A model generated the notes under the pieces. That model was given only the letters and a program-made list of their open reading frames with translations, was not told where the DNA came from and did not search any database. A stretch of 30,063 nucleotides of DNA, taken from positions 1 to 30,063 of the forward strand of contig CAYPZU010000023.1 of the NCBI GenBank assembly GCA_964415395.1. Direction: 5' to 3'. A program made the position numbers and the translations under genes. Shown here piece after piece: positions 23,355 through 30,063 of the stretch (positions are counted from its first letter, which is position 1; the number at the start of each line of letters is the position of its first letter). Source of the stretch: CAYPZU01 sp964415395. Lineage in GTDB: Bacteria > Chlamydiota > Chlamydiia > Chlamydiales > SM23-39.

Positions 23355-23862
23355 AGAACGGCTCATCTTTCTGGAAATCAGAAAACACCTCTCGCTCCAG
23401 AGAAAGACAGAGGCCTCCGCCGCCCTTCTTGACTCCTTCCTGAAAAAGGGTTCAGTCCTCTCGTTCGCTTCGTTTGCCACCGAAATCGACGTAAGGCCGC
23501 TCAACGCCAAGCTCGCTGCAGAAAAGAGGCTGCTGCTGCCCCGCATCGAAGGGGACTTTCTTGTTCCGTATTGGGTGCGCGATCCCCAATCCCAGCTCAT
23601 GCGCTCCCCCCTGGGCTTCATGGAACCCAATAAATCCTTATGCCTCAAAGCGGATTGGGCTGATGTCGAAAACGCTCTCGTTCCAGGCATCGTTTTCGAC
23701 CGGGAGAACTACCGGCTCGGATATGGAAAAGGGTTTTACGACCGGCTTCTTACAGAATTCGACGGGTGGTCGACCGGGATCGGCTACCGCGAACAACTTT
23801 CCGACAGGCCCGTTCCAAGAGATCCCTGGGATCTCCCGACAGACGATCTTCTTCTCGTGTAA
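23320..23862 (+). CDS. ygfA: 5-formyltetrahydrofolate cyclo-ligase
   Basis: A 180-residue enzyme that converts 5-formyl-THF to methenyl-THF with ATP, returning stored folate to the one-carbon pool that also serves ThyX. The C-terminal signature LVPGIVFDRENYRLGYGKGFYDRLL is complete and contains the ATP-binding glycines and the Lys of GYGKG; LLLPRIEGD and SPLGFMEP occur in the centre. The ATG at 23320 lies inside the end of the MORN gene (35-bp overlap); the charged N-terminus (RLIPKTRERLIFLEIRK) fits the family start. In Chlamydia the order MORN gene, ygfA, recA is expected; recA is absent here and a secreted protein and oppA follow in the opposite direction. Confidence 0.93.
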   Translation: MQKESRLIPKTRERLIFLEIRKHLSLQRKTEASAALLDSFLKKGSVLSFASFATEIDVRPLNAKLAAEKRLLLPRIEGDFLVPYWVRDPQSQLMRSPLGFMEPNKSLCLKADWADVENALVPGIVFDRENYRLGYGKGFYDRLLTEFDGWSTGIGYREQLSDRPVPRDPWDLPTDDLLLV

Positions 23863-23864
23863 AT

Positions 23865-24272
23865 TCACTTCGTTTTTTTCAGCGAAGAAGCAGCTTCCGG
23901 CTTCTGCTCTTTTTTGGGGGAGCAATACCGGGGCCCTGGGCACGAAGACGCCCGGCACATCGCTCCTGGCGACACATCGGTGCACATCGAATAGAATCCC
24001 TCGGAAGGACATTGCCAACGAACCGTATAGGGGGTCAGCGAATAAGCCGGCTTTCCTGGATGGGAATATCCCGTGGGGGAAAGCGCGCTCGTCCATCGTT
24101 TCTGCTGGCCTGGCTGAACCGTGAATTGACCCAGAAAAGTCCCGTCGCTTGCTTCAATCACTGCCGTCAGAATCACAGTCGTATCGTTGATCAGCAGAAT
24201 CGATCCATCGTTCGTCCCGGCGCGAGCCAAAAACGGAAACAGCATCAAAAGCAGGACGGTCAAAAAACGCAC
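23865..24272 (-). CDS. Small Cys-rich secreted protein, unknown function
   Basis: I do not recognise this 135-residue protein. It starts with a GTG one base after the oppA-like stop codon, with AAAGAG as a possible ribosome site. MRFLTVLLLMLFPFLARA is a clear signal peptide, probably cut after ARA, so the mature protein is exported. The next 80 residues look beta-rich (SILLINDTTVILTAVIEA, FTVQPGQQKRW). The C-terminal third has five cysteines (CPSEGFYSMC, AMCRASSC, RYC) followed by a Lys-rich tail. The odd number leaves one cysteine free for an intermolecular bond, fitting the disulfide-linked envelope of Chlamydiae. It ends 3 bp from the converging ygfA stop. Confidence 0.7.
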   Translation of the reverse strand: MRFLTVLLLMLFPFLARAGTNDGSILLINDTTVILTAVIEASDGTFLGQFTVQPGQQKRWTSALSPTGYSHPGKPAYSLTPYTVRWQCPSEGFYSMCTDVSPGAMCRASSCPGPRYCSPKKEQKPEAASSLKKTK

Positions 24273-24273
24273 G

Positions 24274-25884
24274 TCATCTCTTTGAAAGAGAGGGATCGGC
24301 GGTTACGTCTGCCCAGCGGAAGTCGATCTGGCCAATCGGCGACAGGGCAACTCCCTCCACTCCATCTCGCTCCAGATAGTTCAACGCGAAATGGAACACT
24401 GGGATGAGGGGCATCTGATCCATCAGAATCTGTTCAGCCTGCCCGAGAATCCGCTTTCTCTCTTCTGAATCTCTACATAATGCAGACTGATTTAAAAGTT
24501 CAACGTATTTCGGGTTCTCCCAATTCGTGTTATTCGTTCCCGAATCCTTATACTTAAAGACCTCGAGAAAATTGATTGGATCATTGTAATCGGCCGTCCA
24601 CGATCCCGCCGCCAGCTGGTATTCCTTTTGCGAAAGACGCTTGTAATACATCTTCGGCTCAACCGCTTCGAGCAGCACCTGCACTCCAAGAGTCCCTTCC
24701 CATTGCTTCTGCACCGCTTGAGCGATCGCCGCATTCCTCTCGCTGCTGCTGTAGCTCAGCGTTATCGGGGCCAGCTCTTCTCTGCGGCATTCCAAATTCT
24801 TCAGCGCCTCTTCGAGCAAAGCCGCAGCCTGCTCTTTCCCGCCATCGGCAAAATACCCCTCTTCCGAGAGACCCATCTCCAGAGGGACCAAACTCCGAGC
24901 CGCTTTCTGACCGCCCTGGAGAATGTGTTCCGCAATTCCATTCCGATCCATTGCAGCGGCTAGCGCTTTCCGAAAAGACGAATTGGAGAGCGGATTTTTC
25001 TTTCCCTGGATTTCAAGGGCTGTATTGACGCGGAAGAAGTAGGTTCCCGACAGAGGGCTTACATGCAGTTTTTTTTCGTTCTTCAGAGCGGCCACTGCAT
25101 CGATCGGAATCGTTGAAAGGGGAGAACCAGCCCAATCGAGCTTCCCTTCTTCAAACATCCTCATCTCAGTATCTCCGGAAACCATGAAGAGATCCATCGA
25201 CTCAAGCTTCACCTGATCAGCCTGCCAATAGCGGGGATTTTTCTTCACATGAAGAAGATCGGAATGCTTCCAGATTTCGGGTAAAAAAGGACCATTCGCA
25301 ACATAAGTCGTGGGGTCCAGGGCCCATTCGGGATTGGCCGCAGCCGTTTTGCTCGGAATGGGGAAATAAGAAGAAAGAGAGAGAACTTCGAGGAAGTAGG
25401 GGATGGGTTCCTCAAGCTCAACAACGATTGTGCGTGCATGGGGAGTTTCGATTCCAACCTGAGCCAACGCGACTTCTCCGAGCTTCGCTCTCCGCCCATT
25501 TTTAATTGGGAAAAGCTGGTAAGCGACATCTGAAGGGAAAGAGGGATCAAGAAGCGATTTCCAGCTCGCCGCAAAATCATCAGCAGTCAGCATCTCTCCA
25601 TTCGACCAGAAGGATTCCTTGAGATGGAACGTGTAGCGAAGCCCATCTTCCGAGCGCTCTACGCTGTCGGCCAAAGCCAGTTCGACGTCTCCCTCTCTTG
25701 AAATCCGGGTAAGCCCCTCGAAAAACATTCTCATTAAAGTGATCGTTGTCAGATCGCGGGCCTTGCGCGGATCTAACGTCTGGGGATCGGTCGCGATGTT
25801 GATGCGGATGCTCCGATTTGGAACCTCTGGACTCTTTTGACAGGAAGCAAACACCAAACAGAAAACAATCAAAACACGAATCAT
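24274..25884 (-). CDS. oppA: Oligopeptide ABC transporter substrate-binding lipoprotein (OppA-like)
   Basis: With ATG at 25884 the protein has 536 residues; an open frame up to 25965 is rejected because the signal peptide begins here. MIRVLIVFCLVFASC is a lipoprotein signal, with Cys15 as acylation site (FASC, a slightly atypical lipobox). The mature part follows SBP family 5: ATDPQTLDPRKARDLTT at the start, LRYTFHLKESFWSNGEMLTADDF, ANGPFLPEIW, SSFRKALAAAMDRNGIAEHIL and AGSWTADYNDPINFLEVF. The protein would bind peptides outside the inner membrane and pass them to an Opp permease, which is not encoded in this window. It lies head to head with an NlpC/P60 peptidase (79 bp between starts), so binding of peptidoglycan stem peptides is an attractive guess. 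Confidence 0.9.
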   Translation of the reverse strand: MIRVLIVFCLVFASCQKSPEVPNRSIRINIATDPQTLDPRKARDLTTITLMRMFFEGLTRISREGDVELALADSVERSEDGLRYTFHLKESFWSNGEMLTADDFAASWKSLLDPSFPSDVAYQLFPIKNGRRAKLGEVALAQVGIETPHARTIVVELEEPIPYFLEVLSLSSYFPIPSKTAAANPEWALDPTTYVANGPFLPEIWKHSDLLHVKKNPRYWQADQVKLESMDLFMVSGDTEMRMFEEGKLDWAGSPLSTIPIDAVAALKNEKKLHVSPLSGTYFFRVNTALEIQGKKNPLSNSSFRKALAAAMDRNGIAEHILQGGQKAARSLVPLEMGLSEEGYFADGGKEQAAALLEEALKNLECRREELAPITLSYSSSERNAAIAQAVQKQWEGTLGVQVLLEAVEPKMYYKRLSQKEYQLAAGSWTADYNDPINFLEVFKYKDSGTNNTNWENPKYVELLNQSALCRDSEERKRILGQAEQILMDQMPLIPVFHFALNYLERDGVEGVALSPIGQIDFRWADVTADPSLSKR

Positions 25885-25926
25885 GCGGCACCCCCAAAGC
25901 TCGGAAACAATATCACTCAAACCATT

Positions 25927-25955
25927 TTGCTGCAAAAAAATGCAATTGATATGAT
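25927..25955 (+). promoter_or_regulatory. Possible sigma-70-type promoter of the NlpC/P60 gene
   Basis: TTGCTG (25927-25932), 17 bases, TATGAT (25950-25955). The -10 box is good, the -35 box only fair. The predicted start of transcription falls at about 25962, practically on the ATG at 25964, so the mRNA would be leaderless if this promoter is used. Confidence 0.4.
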
Positions 25956-25963
25956 CCCACATC

Positions 25964-26743
25964 ATGTGGATTCAAATCGCCAAACCAGCTCCCGTTCTGA
26001 ACACGCCCGACTTCTCTTTCGCTTTCGGAGGAGCGACAGGAAAGGAAATTCCCCTCGACGCCAAAGGGCATCCTTACTGCTTTGAATTTGTCGCTCTCGA
26101 AGGAATGTTATTCCAGATCAGGAATAAAATTCCAAAAGAGGGGCATTTCATCTATGAAGCCGAAACGCCATTTTATCCCCACGCCCCTCTCTTTATCGAC
26201 AGCCGCTTCGTAAAAGAAGCCTCGCGTCCAACACCGCATTCAATGCCCACAGCCAATGAAATCCTGAAAAGAATGGCAGCTCTCACAGGTACAGCGTATG
26301 TGTGGGGAGGGAACTGGAGCCGCGGAATCCCGGAAACCCTCCTCTTTTATCCTCCCGCACATCCCATCGATTCAAAGACAGAATCGTATTGGACACTAAA
26401 AGGGGTCGACTGTTCCGGTTTGCTCTATGAAGCAACGGAAGGTCTAACGCCGAGAAACACTAGCCAACTCATCCGCTACGGCAACTCGCTGAAAACAAGC
26501 GCTCTAAAAATCGGCGAGCTGCTGAATCAATTGCGCCCCCTCGATCTCATTCTCTATCCAGGCCACGTTCTTTTCGTTCTAAATCCCACAACATCAATCG
26601 AAAGCAAATATCCGTTCGGCGTCATCCAGCGAAATCTCCGCGAAAGGATCGAAGAACTTTTCAAAAAGCGGACGCTGGTTGATGAGTGGACGGCCGCTAC
26701 AGATGCCGGCAAACATTTTATGATTCGAAGGGCATTTTTCTAA
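25964..26743 (+). CDS. NlpC/P60 family cysteine peptidase (peptidoglycan endopeptidase)
   Basis: A 259-residue protein with two parts. Residues 1 to about 95 look like a small beta-barrel, probably an SH3-like targeting domain (VALEGMLFQIRNKIP). Residues 97 to 215 form the NlpC/P60 papain-like domain: YVWGGNWSRGIP, catalytic Cys150 in KGVDCSGLLYE, RNTSQLIRYG, and His201 in LILYPGHVLFVL preceded by RPLD. The family cuts the D-Glu to diaminopimelate bond in peptidoglycan stems. Chlamydiae have one such enzyme acting on their scant peptidoglycan. No signal peptide is visible, so export is either non-classical or the enzyme recycles fragments in the cytoplasm. It is divergent from the OppA-like gene. 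Confidence 0.88.
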   Translation: MWIQIAKPAPVLNTPDFSFAFGGATGKEIPLDAKGHPYCFEFVALEGMLFQIRNKIPKEGHFIYEAETPFYPHAPLFIDSRFVKEASRPTPHSMPTANEILKRMAALTGTAYVWGGNWSRGIPETLLFYPPAHPIDSKTESYWTLKGVDCSGLLYEATEGLTPRNTSQLIRYGNSLKTSALKIGELLNQLRPLDLILYPGHVLFVLNPTTSIESKYPFGVIQRNLRERIEELFKKRTLVDEWTAATDAGKHFMIRRAFF

Positions 26744-26791
26744 TCCCTTCAGGTTGTTATGTTTGGAAAAATAGATTGATTTGCTTTCCCA

Positions 26792-26824
26792 TTCCCCCTA
26801 TGGGTTGAATCAAACAAGGGGGAG
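26792..26824 (+). promoter_or_regulatory. Hairpin able to hide the ribosome binding site of the small ORF
   Basis: TTCCCCCT (26792-26799) pairs with AGGGGGAG (26817-26824) across a 17-base loop: seven Watson-Crick pairs and one G-U pair. The right arm is the Shine-Dalgarno sequence of the ORF starting at 26829, so the fold would block its translation. Confidence 0.4.
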
Positions 26825-26828
26825 TCTT

Positions 26829-27020
26829 ATGCAGCATAAAAATCCTGCCGTAATTTTTTCTCGTCCGCTGACCTATTTCGGATCGCCGCAAAATTTCGAG
26901 GACGCTATCGACGAGATTGAAAACGAGCAAGATTTCTTGCGCTTGGGACTTGAATCAGATTTATTCTATCCGTTTCAACAAAACATAGGATTGTTTCTAC
27001 TTTGGTCAGATTTTGCGTAA
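26829..27020 (+). CDS. Small hypothetical protein, 63 residues
   Basis: I do not recognise the product. The ORF begins with ATG four bases after a strong AGGGGGAG ribosome site, which is the main reason to believe it; a longer reading from 26781 has no such site. MQHKNPAVIFSRPLTYFG is followed by an acidic stretch (EDAIDEIENEQDF) and a hydrophobic C-terminus (NIGLFLLWSDFA) too short for a safe membrane helix. It lies in a gene-poor region between the peptidase and the porin. It may be a small regulator, a remnant of a longer gene, or not expressed. Confidence 0.4.
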   Translation: MQHKNPAVIFSRPLTYFGSPQNFEDAIDEIENEQDFLRLGLESDLFYPFQQNIGLFLLWSDFA

Positions 27021-27050
27021 ATCAATGCAGTTGTGATTATTTCAAATCGC

Positions 27051-27086
27051 ACGCGCGATTCGCTCCAGCGCGCGTCAAGCATTTTT
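27051..27086 (+). terminator. Possible Rho-independent terminator after the small ORF
   Basis: A perfect 7-bp GC-rich stem, ACGCGCG (27051-27057) and CGCGCGT (27069-27075), with an 11-base loop, followed after six bases by TTTTT. The T tract is a little distant and the loop large, so activity is uncertain. Confidence 0.35.
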
Positions 27087-27214
27087 CTTGCATATATTTT
27101 CAAGTTGAGTTTAACATTCGAAATGTAAACTTGAATCGCCTGCAGCAAAACGCATTTGCATTCGCTTCGACCAGGAACGATTCAGTCACTGCAAAGGCAA
27201 CGCTACGGAAAATC

Positions 27215-27228
27215 TTAGCGAAAGCTAA
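27215..27228 (+). promoter_or_regulatory. GNRA-tetraloop hairpin in the porin leader
   Basis: TTAGC-GAAA-GCTAA is a perfect 5-bp stem with a GAAA tetraloop, 19 bases before the GGAGAG ribosome site (27247-27252) of the porin gene. Such a hairpin can stabilise an mRNA 5' region. Confidence 0.35.
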
Positions 27229-27257
27229 ACAACTATTGTGCAAAATGGAGAGCAAAA

Positions 27258-28439
27258 ATGCTTAACTTATTCTCTAAATCAACGCCTTGGATGGTGGCTT
27301 CCCTTCTGGTTGCTACCGCCGGTTTTGGGCAAGACAACCGCTGCTGCCCAGCGCCAAAACCAAAGCCTCAGTGCTGCGAACCTGTCAAATGCGAAAAGGT
27401 TTGCCCCCCAGTATGCCCTGTGGTTCTGAACCCAGCATACAACCAGTCGGCTATGATCGACACACGCTGCTCATGGGATGTTTGGGCTGACGCTAGCTTT
27501 ACCTATTGGCAAGCGATCCAAGACAACATGGAAATCGGCTTCGCCGACACCGAAACAGATGCTCTGCTGATCGGCTCTGCAATGAGCGACGCTCACGTCA
27601 TCGACACTGGGTTCAAATACAAGCCCGGCTTCAAAGTTGGATTCGGCATCAAGTTCGATCACGACGATTGGGATTCGCACCTCGGATATACCTGGTTCCG
27701 CAGCACGGTTAACACCAGCTCCAACGGCCCAGGCAACTCTGCAACTTCGTTTGGAACTATCCTGCCAACACTCGGATTTCCAGGCCTTCTTGGCGGAGCT
27801 ACAGAAGTCAACTTTGACACTGTTAGCTCGAAATGGCGCTGCAACATGGATATCCTCGACGCCGTTATGGGCCGCTGGTACTATGTAGGCACCAAGCTCC
27901 AATTCCATCCCTATGCTGGCGCAAGAGGACAGTGGATCCGTCAAAAGCTCAACACAACTTACGACGTTGTCGCTGGAAGCACGAACAACGGCGGGACAGC
28001 TGCTAATTACAACAACAGCCAAAACACCAATTCTTGGGCCGTTGGTCCAGAAATGGGCTTGGATGTAAACTGGAATATCGGCGAAGGCTTCAGACTCTAC
28101 AGCGGTGCTGAATTCGATGTTCTCTTTACTCGCTATACCAAAGCAAGAACAACGGATACATTTAACGATGACGGCTCTATCTCCGTATGGCACGTAAGCC
28201 AGAAAAAGATGAACCGCGTCAGAAGCCACATCGACATGGAAATGGGCCTCGGCTGGGGAACGTTCCTGGATTGCAACAACTGGTACCTCGACCTGTATGC
28301 AGGTTATGGCTTCCAAGTGTTCTTCGATCAGAACATGTTCCGCTTCTATGCTGATGATTTCATGCGTGCAAAGAGCTTCGCGCCAAACGGCAACCTCTAT
28401 GTACAAGGCATGACTGCAACGGTTTCTCTCCACTTCTAA
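27258..28439 (+). CDS. MOMP-like major outer-membrane porin
   Basis: A 393-residue outer-membrane beta-barrel of the MOMP-like/Lpg1974 group expanded in Waddlia, Simkania and relatives. A signal peptide (WMVASLLVATAGFGQ, cut near residue 25) is followed by a Cys/Pro-rich segment, CCPAPKPKPQCCEP to PPVCP, with seven cysteines in about 30 residues, suited to disulfide cross-links. The barrel starts at WDVWADASFTYWQA, shows alternating strands throughout and ends with the BAM recognition signal TVSLHF. GGAGAG lies five bases before the ATG and a strong terminator follows. Codon use appears more biased than in its neighbours, as expected for an abundant protein. It is not orthologous by position to Chlamydia ompA, so I give no symbol. 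Confidence 0.82.
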   Translation: MLNLFSKSTPWMVASLLVATAGFGQDNRCCPAPKPKPQCCEPVKCEKVCPPVCPVVLNPAYNQSAMIDTRCSWDVWADASFTYWQAIQDNMEIGFADTETDALLIGSAMSDAHVIDTGFKYKPGFKVGFGIKFDHDDWDSHLGYTWFRSTVNTSSNGPGNSATSFGTILPTLGFPGLLGGATEVNFDTVSSKWRCNMDILDAVMGRWYYVGTKLQFHPYAGARGQWIRQKLNTTYDVVAGSTNNGGTAANYNNSQNTNSWAVGPEMGLDVNWNIGEGFRLYSGAEFDVLFTRYTKARTTDTFNDDGSISVWHVSQKKMNRVRSHIDMEMGLGWGTFLDCNNWYLDLYAGYGFQVFFDQNMFRFYADDFMRAKSFAPNGNLYVQGMTATVSLHF

Positions 28440-28469
28440 CCGTTGCTTGAATCAAGCTGGTAATTACGG

Positions 28470-28500
28470 CCAGGCTGGGGAAACCCAGCCTGGTTTTTTT
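28470..28500 (+). terminator. Strong Rho-independent terminator of the porin gene
   Basis: CCAGGCTGGG (28470-28479), a GAAA loop, CCCAGCCTGG (28484-28493) and a run of seven T. The 10-bp perfect stem and T tract lie 31 bp after the porin stop codon. The T run overlaps the stop codon of the converging glucosidase gene. Confidence 0.93.
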
Positions 28501-30063
28501 ATTTCCGGAATTCGTCGATCAGATTCGCAATCAGCCCCGTCCAGCCGTTCTGATGGGACGCTCCAAGACCGCGCCCATTGTCTCCGTGGAAGTGCTCATA
28601 AAATAAGGGATGATCCCTGAAATGGGGATCATTCTGGAATTTCTCAGCATCACCTAAGCAGGGACGGCGCCCTTTCTTATCGAGGGCAAATAGAGAGAGG
28701 AGCCGGTTTGCGAACGATTCTGCCATCTGATTCAAGTTGACGGGAGTTTCTTTCCCGGTCTGTACCTTCAGGTTGTCGTTAAAAACCGTCCCGAGACGCG
28801 AAAGTGTATCGATCAGGAAGTAGTTCAAGGGAAACCAGATCGGCCCTCTCCAATTCGAGTTTCCGCCCTTGATTTTTTCAAGAGCCTCGCCCGGCTCGTA
28901 TCCCATCGTGAATCCATGCATCTTCACCGGATTCTTCTCATGGTATTTCGATAGGCTGCGCAGACCGTGCTCTGAACGGAATTCATTCGGGTTCCAGATG
29001 TTCTTTTTCAGGAACAGCTCAATCTCGTGGGCGTTCAAAAGGCCGAATAGGTGCTTCGTTCCCGATTCATGAGGAATCGACTGAATGCATTTGTCTGTCA
29101 GATTCGACCGCTTCTCCATCATCCAGAGATACGACTCGTAGAATTCAGGGAAACTTTTTAGGTCATTCTCATCCCAGACATCGCAGGCGAAGAAGGGGAT
29201 GATCCCAACGAGCGAGCGGACGGGAAGTTTTTCCGAGGTGCCGTCCGGATTTCTCTTATGACTGTAAAAAAAGCCGTCCTCTTCGTCCCACATGTCGTAC
29301 GGGCGCCAATATCCCTTGCGCATCGCCGCTGTCACAAACAGGAAGTGCTGGAAGAATTTGATCCCGAGCCCTTCGTAGATTCGATCCTGGCGCGCTAGAG
29401 TGAGAGAAATTCGCATCAAATTCAAACAAAGCAGAGAGATCCACCCTGCGCCATCGGACTGGTCTAAAAGGTACCCTGGAGGCAGTTTTTGCGAGCGGTC
29501 GGTGAACCCGACGTTGTCCATCCCTAAAAAGCCTCCCTCGAAAACGTTGTTCCCGAGGCTGTCGACTTTGTTGACCCACCAGGCGAAATTGAGCAGCAGC
29601 TTGTGGAAGCACTTTTCGAGAAAATTGAAGTCTTCCTTGCCGGTTATCCTTTTCTCCAATTCGAAAATCTTCAACGCCGCCCAGGCTTGTACGGGCGGAT
29701 TGACGTCGCTGAATTCCCACTCGTAGGCAGGGATCGCGCCGTTCGGATGCTGAAACTGGTCGAAAAGCAAAAGCCAAAGCTGGTGTTTCGCAAATTCGAT
29801 GTCGATCAGGGCGAACGAAAGAGTGTGGAATGTGAGATCCCAGGCGGCAAACCAGGGATACTCCCACTTGTCGGGCATCGAAAAGACCCGCATCGAGGTG
29901 ATGTGCCTCCAGTGGAAATTGCGGATCCACCGGTGCGACTCGGGCGGGGGGATTTTCGGGTCGCCCTGAAGCCAGGTGCCCACATCGAAAAGATAGATCT
30001 GTTTATTCCACACCATCCCAGAGAGCGCCTGCCGCTGGATCATTTTTTCTTCTTCGGTCGCCT
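28499..30063 (-). CDS. GH63-like glycoside hydrolase (glucosidase), 5' partial
   Basis: The frame is open to the right edge, so the listed protein (514 residues from the ATG at 30043) is only the C-terminal part of what is usually a protein of about 850-900 residues; RQALSGMVWNKQIYLFD is an internal motif of the family. It is the (alpha/alpha)6-barrel of MGH1/GH63-type enzymes: PWFAAWDLTFHTL, IPAYEWEFSDVNPPVQAWA, GGFLGMDNVG, SDGAGWISLLCLNLM, NSNWRGPIWFPLNYF and HGDNGRGLGASHQNGWTG (about 483-500). Such proteins hydrolyse alpha-glucosides or mannosyl-/glucosylglycerate, but the substrate cannot be assigned here. It ends in the porin terminator and is convergent with it. Confidence 0.85.
   Translation of the reverse strand, partial: ATEEEKMIQRQALSGMVWNKQIYLFDVGTWLQGDPKIPPPESHRWIRNFHWRHITSMRVFSMPDKWEYPWFAAWDLTFHTLSFALIDIEFAKHQLWLLLFDQFQHPNGAIPAYEWEFSDVNPPVQAWAALKIFELEKRITGKEDFNFLEKCFHKLLLNFAWWVNKVDSLGNNVFEGGFLGMDNVGFTDRSQKLPPGYLLDQSDGAGWISLLCLNLMRISLTLARQDRIYEGLGIKFFQHFLFVTAAMRKGYWRPYDMWDEEDGFFYSHKRNPDGTSEKLPVRSLVGIIPFFACDVWDENDLKSFPEFYESYLWMMEKRSNLTDKCIQSIPHESGTKHLFGLLNAHEIELFLKKNIWNPNEFRSEHGLRSLSKYHEKNPVKMHGFTMGYEPGEALEKIKGGNSNWRGPIWFPLNYFLIDTLSRLGTVFNDNLKVQTGKETPVNLNQMAESFANRLLSLFALDKKGRRPCLGDAEKFQNDPHFRDHPLFYEHFHGDNGRGLGASHQNGWTGLIANLIDEFRK

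Larger units (their letters stand above)
27021..27257 (+). other. Non-coding region upstream of the porin gene, with several hairpins
   Basis: No convincing coding region. It is more AT-rich than its surroundings and holds three foldable elements: ACGCGCG/CGCGCGT (27051-27075), an imperfect palindrome (27101-27133) and a TTAGC-GAAA-GCTAA hairpin (27215-27228). I could not place a confident promoter. With a stronger-than-usual need for porin synthesis, a structured leader is plausible. Confidence 0.45.

Noticed and set aside
25885..25965. N-terminal extension of the OppA-like protein
   Set aside because: It would bury the lipoprotein signal peptide 27 residues inside and overlap the divergent peptidase start.
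27471..28433. A 320-codon minus-strand frame opposite the porin gene
   Set aside because: The porin has a signal peptide, a barrel C-terminus and a terminator; the opposite frame has none of these.

Overview
The window looks like a piece of a draft genome (two runs of ten Ns mark scaffold gaps) from a non-Chlamydiaceae member of the Chlamydiota. The evidence is the gene content: tandem aromatic amino-acid permeases, a two-domain ThyX next to HemB, the very long chlamydial form of GreA, a MOMP-like porin with a Cys/Pro-rich N-terminus, and the order dusB, yggT, a GspL/PilM-like gene, a GspM/PilO-like gene, a MORN lipoprotein and ygfA, which I recall as the order around CT644 to CT649 in Chlamydia trachomatis. 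Base composition is above 50% GC in the rows I counted, high for the phylum. No tRNA, rRNA, CRISPR array, transposase or phage gene was seen.

Layout. Positions 2-892 hold a methyltransferase-like gene entering from the left edge. It runs tail to tail into a five-gene minus-strand block (5322 down to 837): a GT4 glycosyltransferase broken by an assembly gap, a perosamine-synthase-like aminotransferase, a NeuD/PglD/PerB-like sugar acetyltransferase, and the permease and ATPase of a Wzm/Wzt-type polysaccharide ABC exporter. Together these look like part of an O-polysaccharide assembly and export pathway, unexpected in a phylum whose classical members make only a truncated rough LPS. Upstream on the same strand, and perhaps in one long transcription unit starting at a good sigma-70-like promoter near 11.48 kb, lie uvrB, two tyrP-like permeases and thyX. 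hemB is transcribed divergently from thyX.

Positions 12639-14876 encode a YjbH-family outer-membrane protein, in the place where Chlamydiaceae have nqrA. greA follows in the other direction, with a strong promoter but an in-frame TAA that splits it. Then come rdgB, a YacP-like NYN protein, acyP, dusB and yggT (the last three on the minus strand), followed by the GspL/GspM-like pair (second gap), a MORN-repeat lipoprotein and ygfA. An OppA-like lipoprotein with a small Cys-rich secreted protein downstream is transcribed away from an NlpC/P60 endopeptidase; the two could serve peptidoglycan-peptide cleavage and uptake.

The right end holds a gene-poor 0.5 kb stretch with one possible small ORF and several hairpins, a MOMP-like porin with a textbook terminator, and the C-terminal part of a GH63-like glucosidase running off the right edge. 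On the plus strand G exceeds C up to about 12.6 kb and C mostly exceeds G after about 15 kb, whatever the gene direction, so a strand-composition boundary may lie near the yjbH/greA junction.
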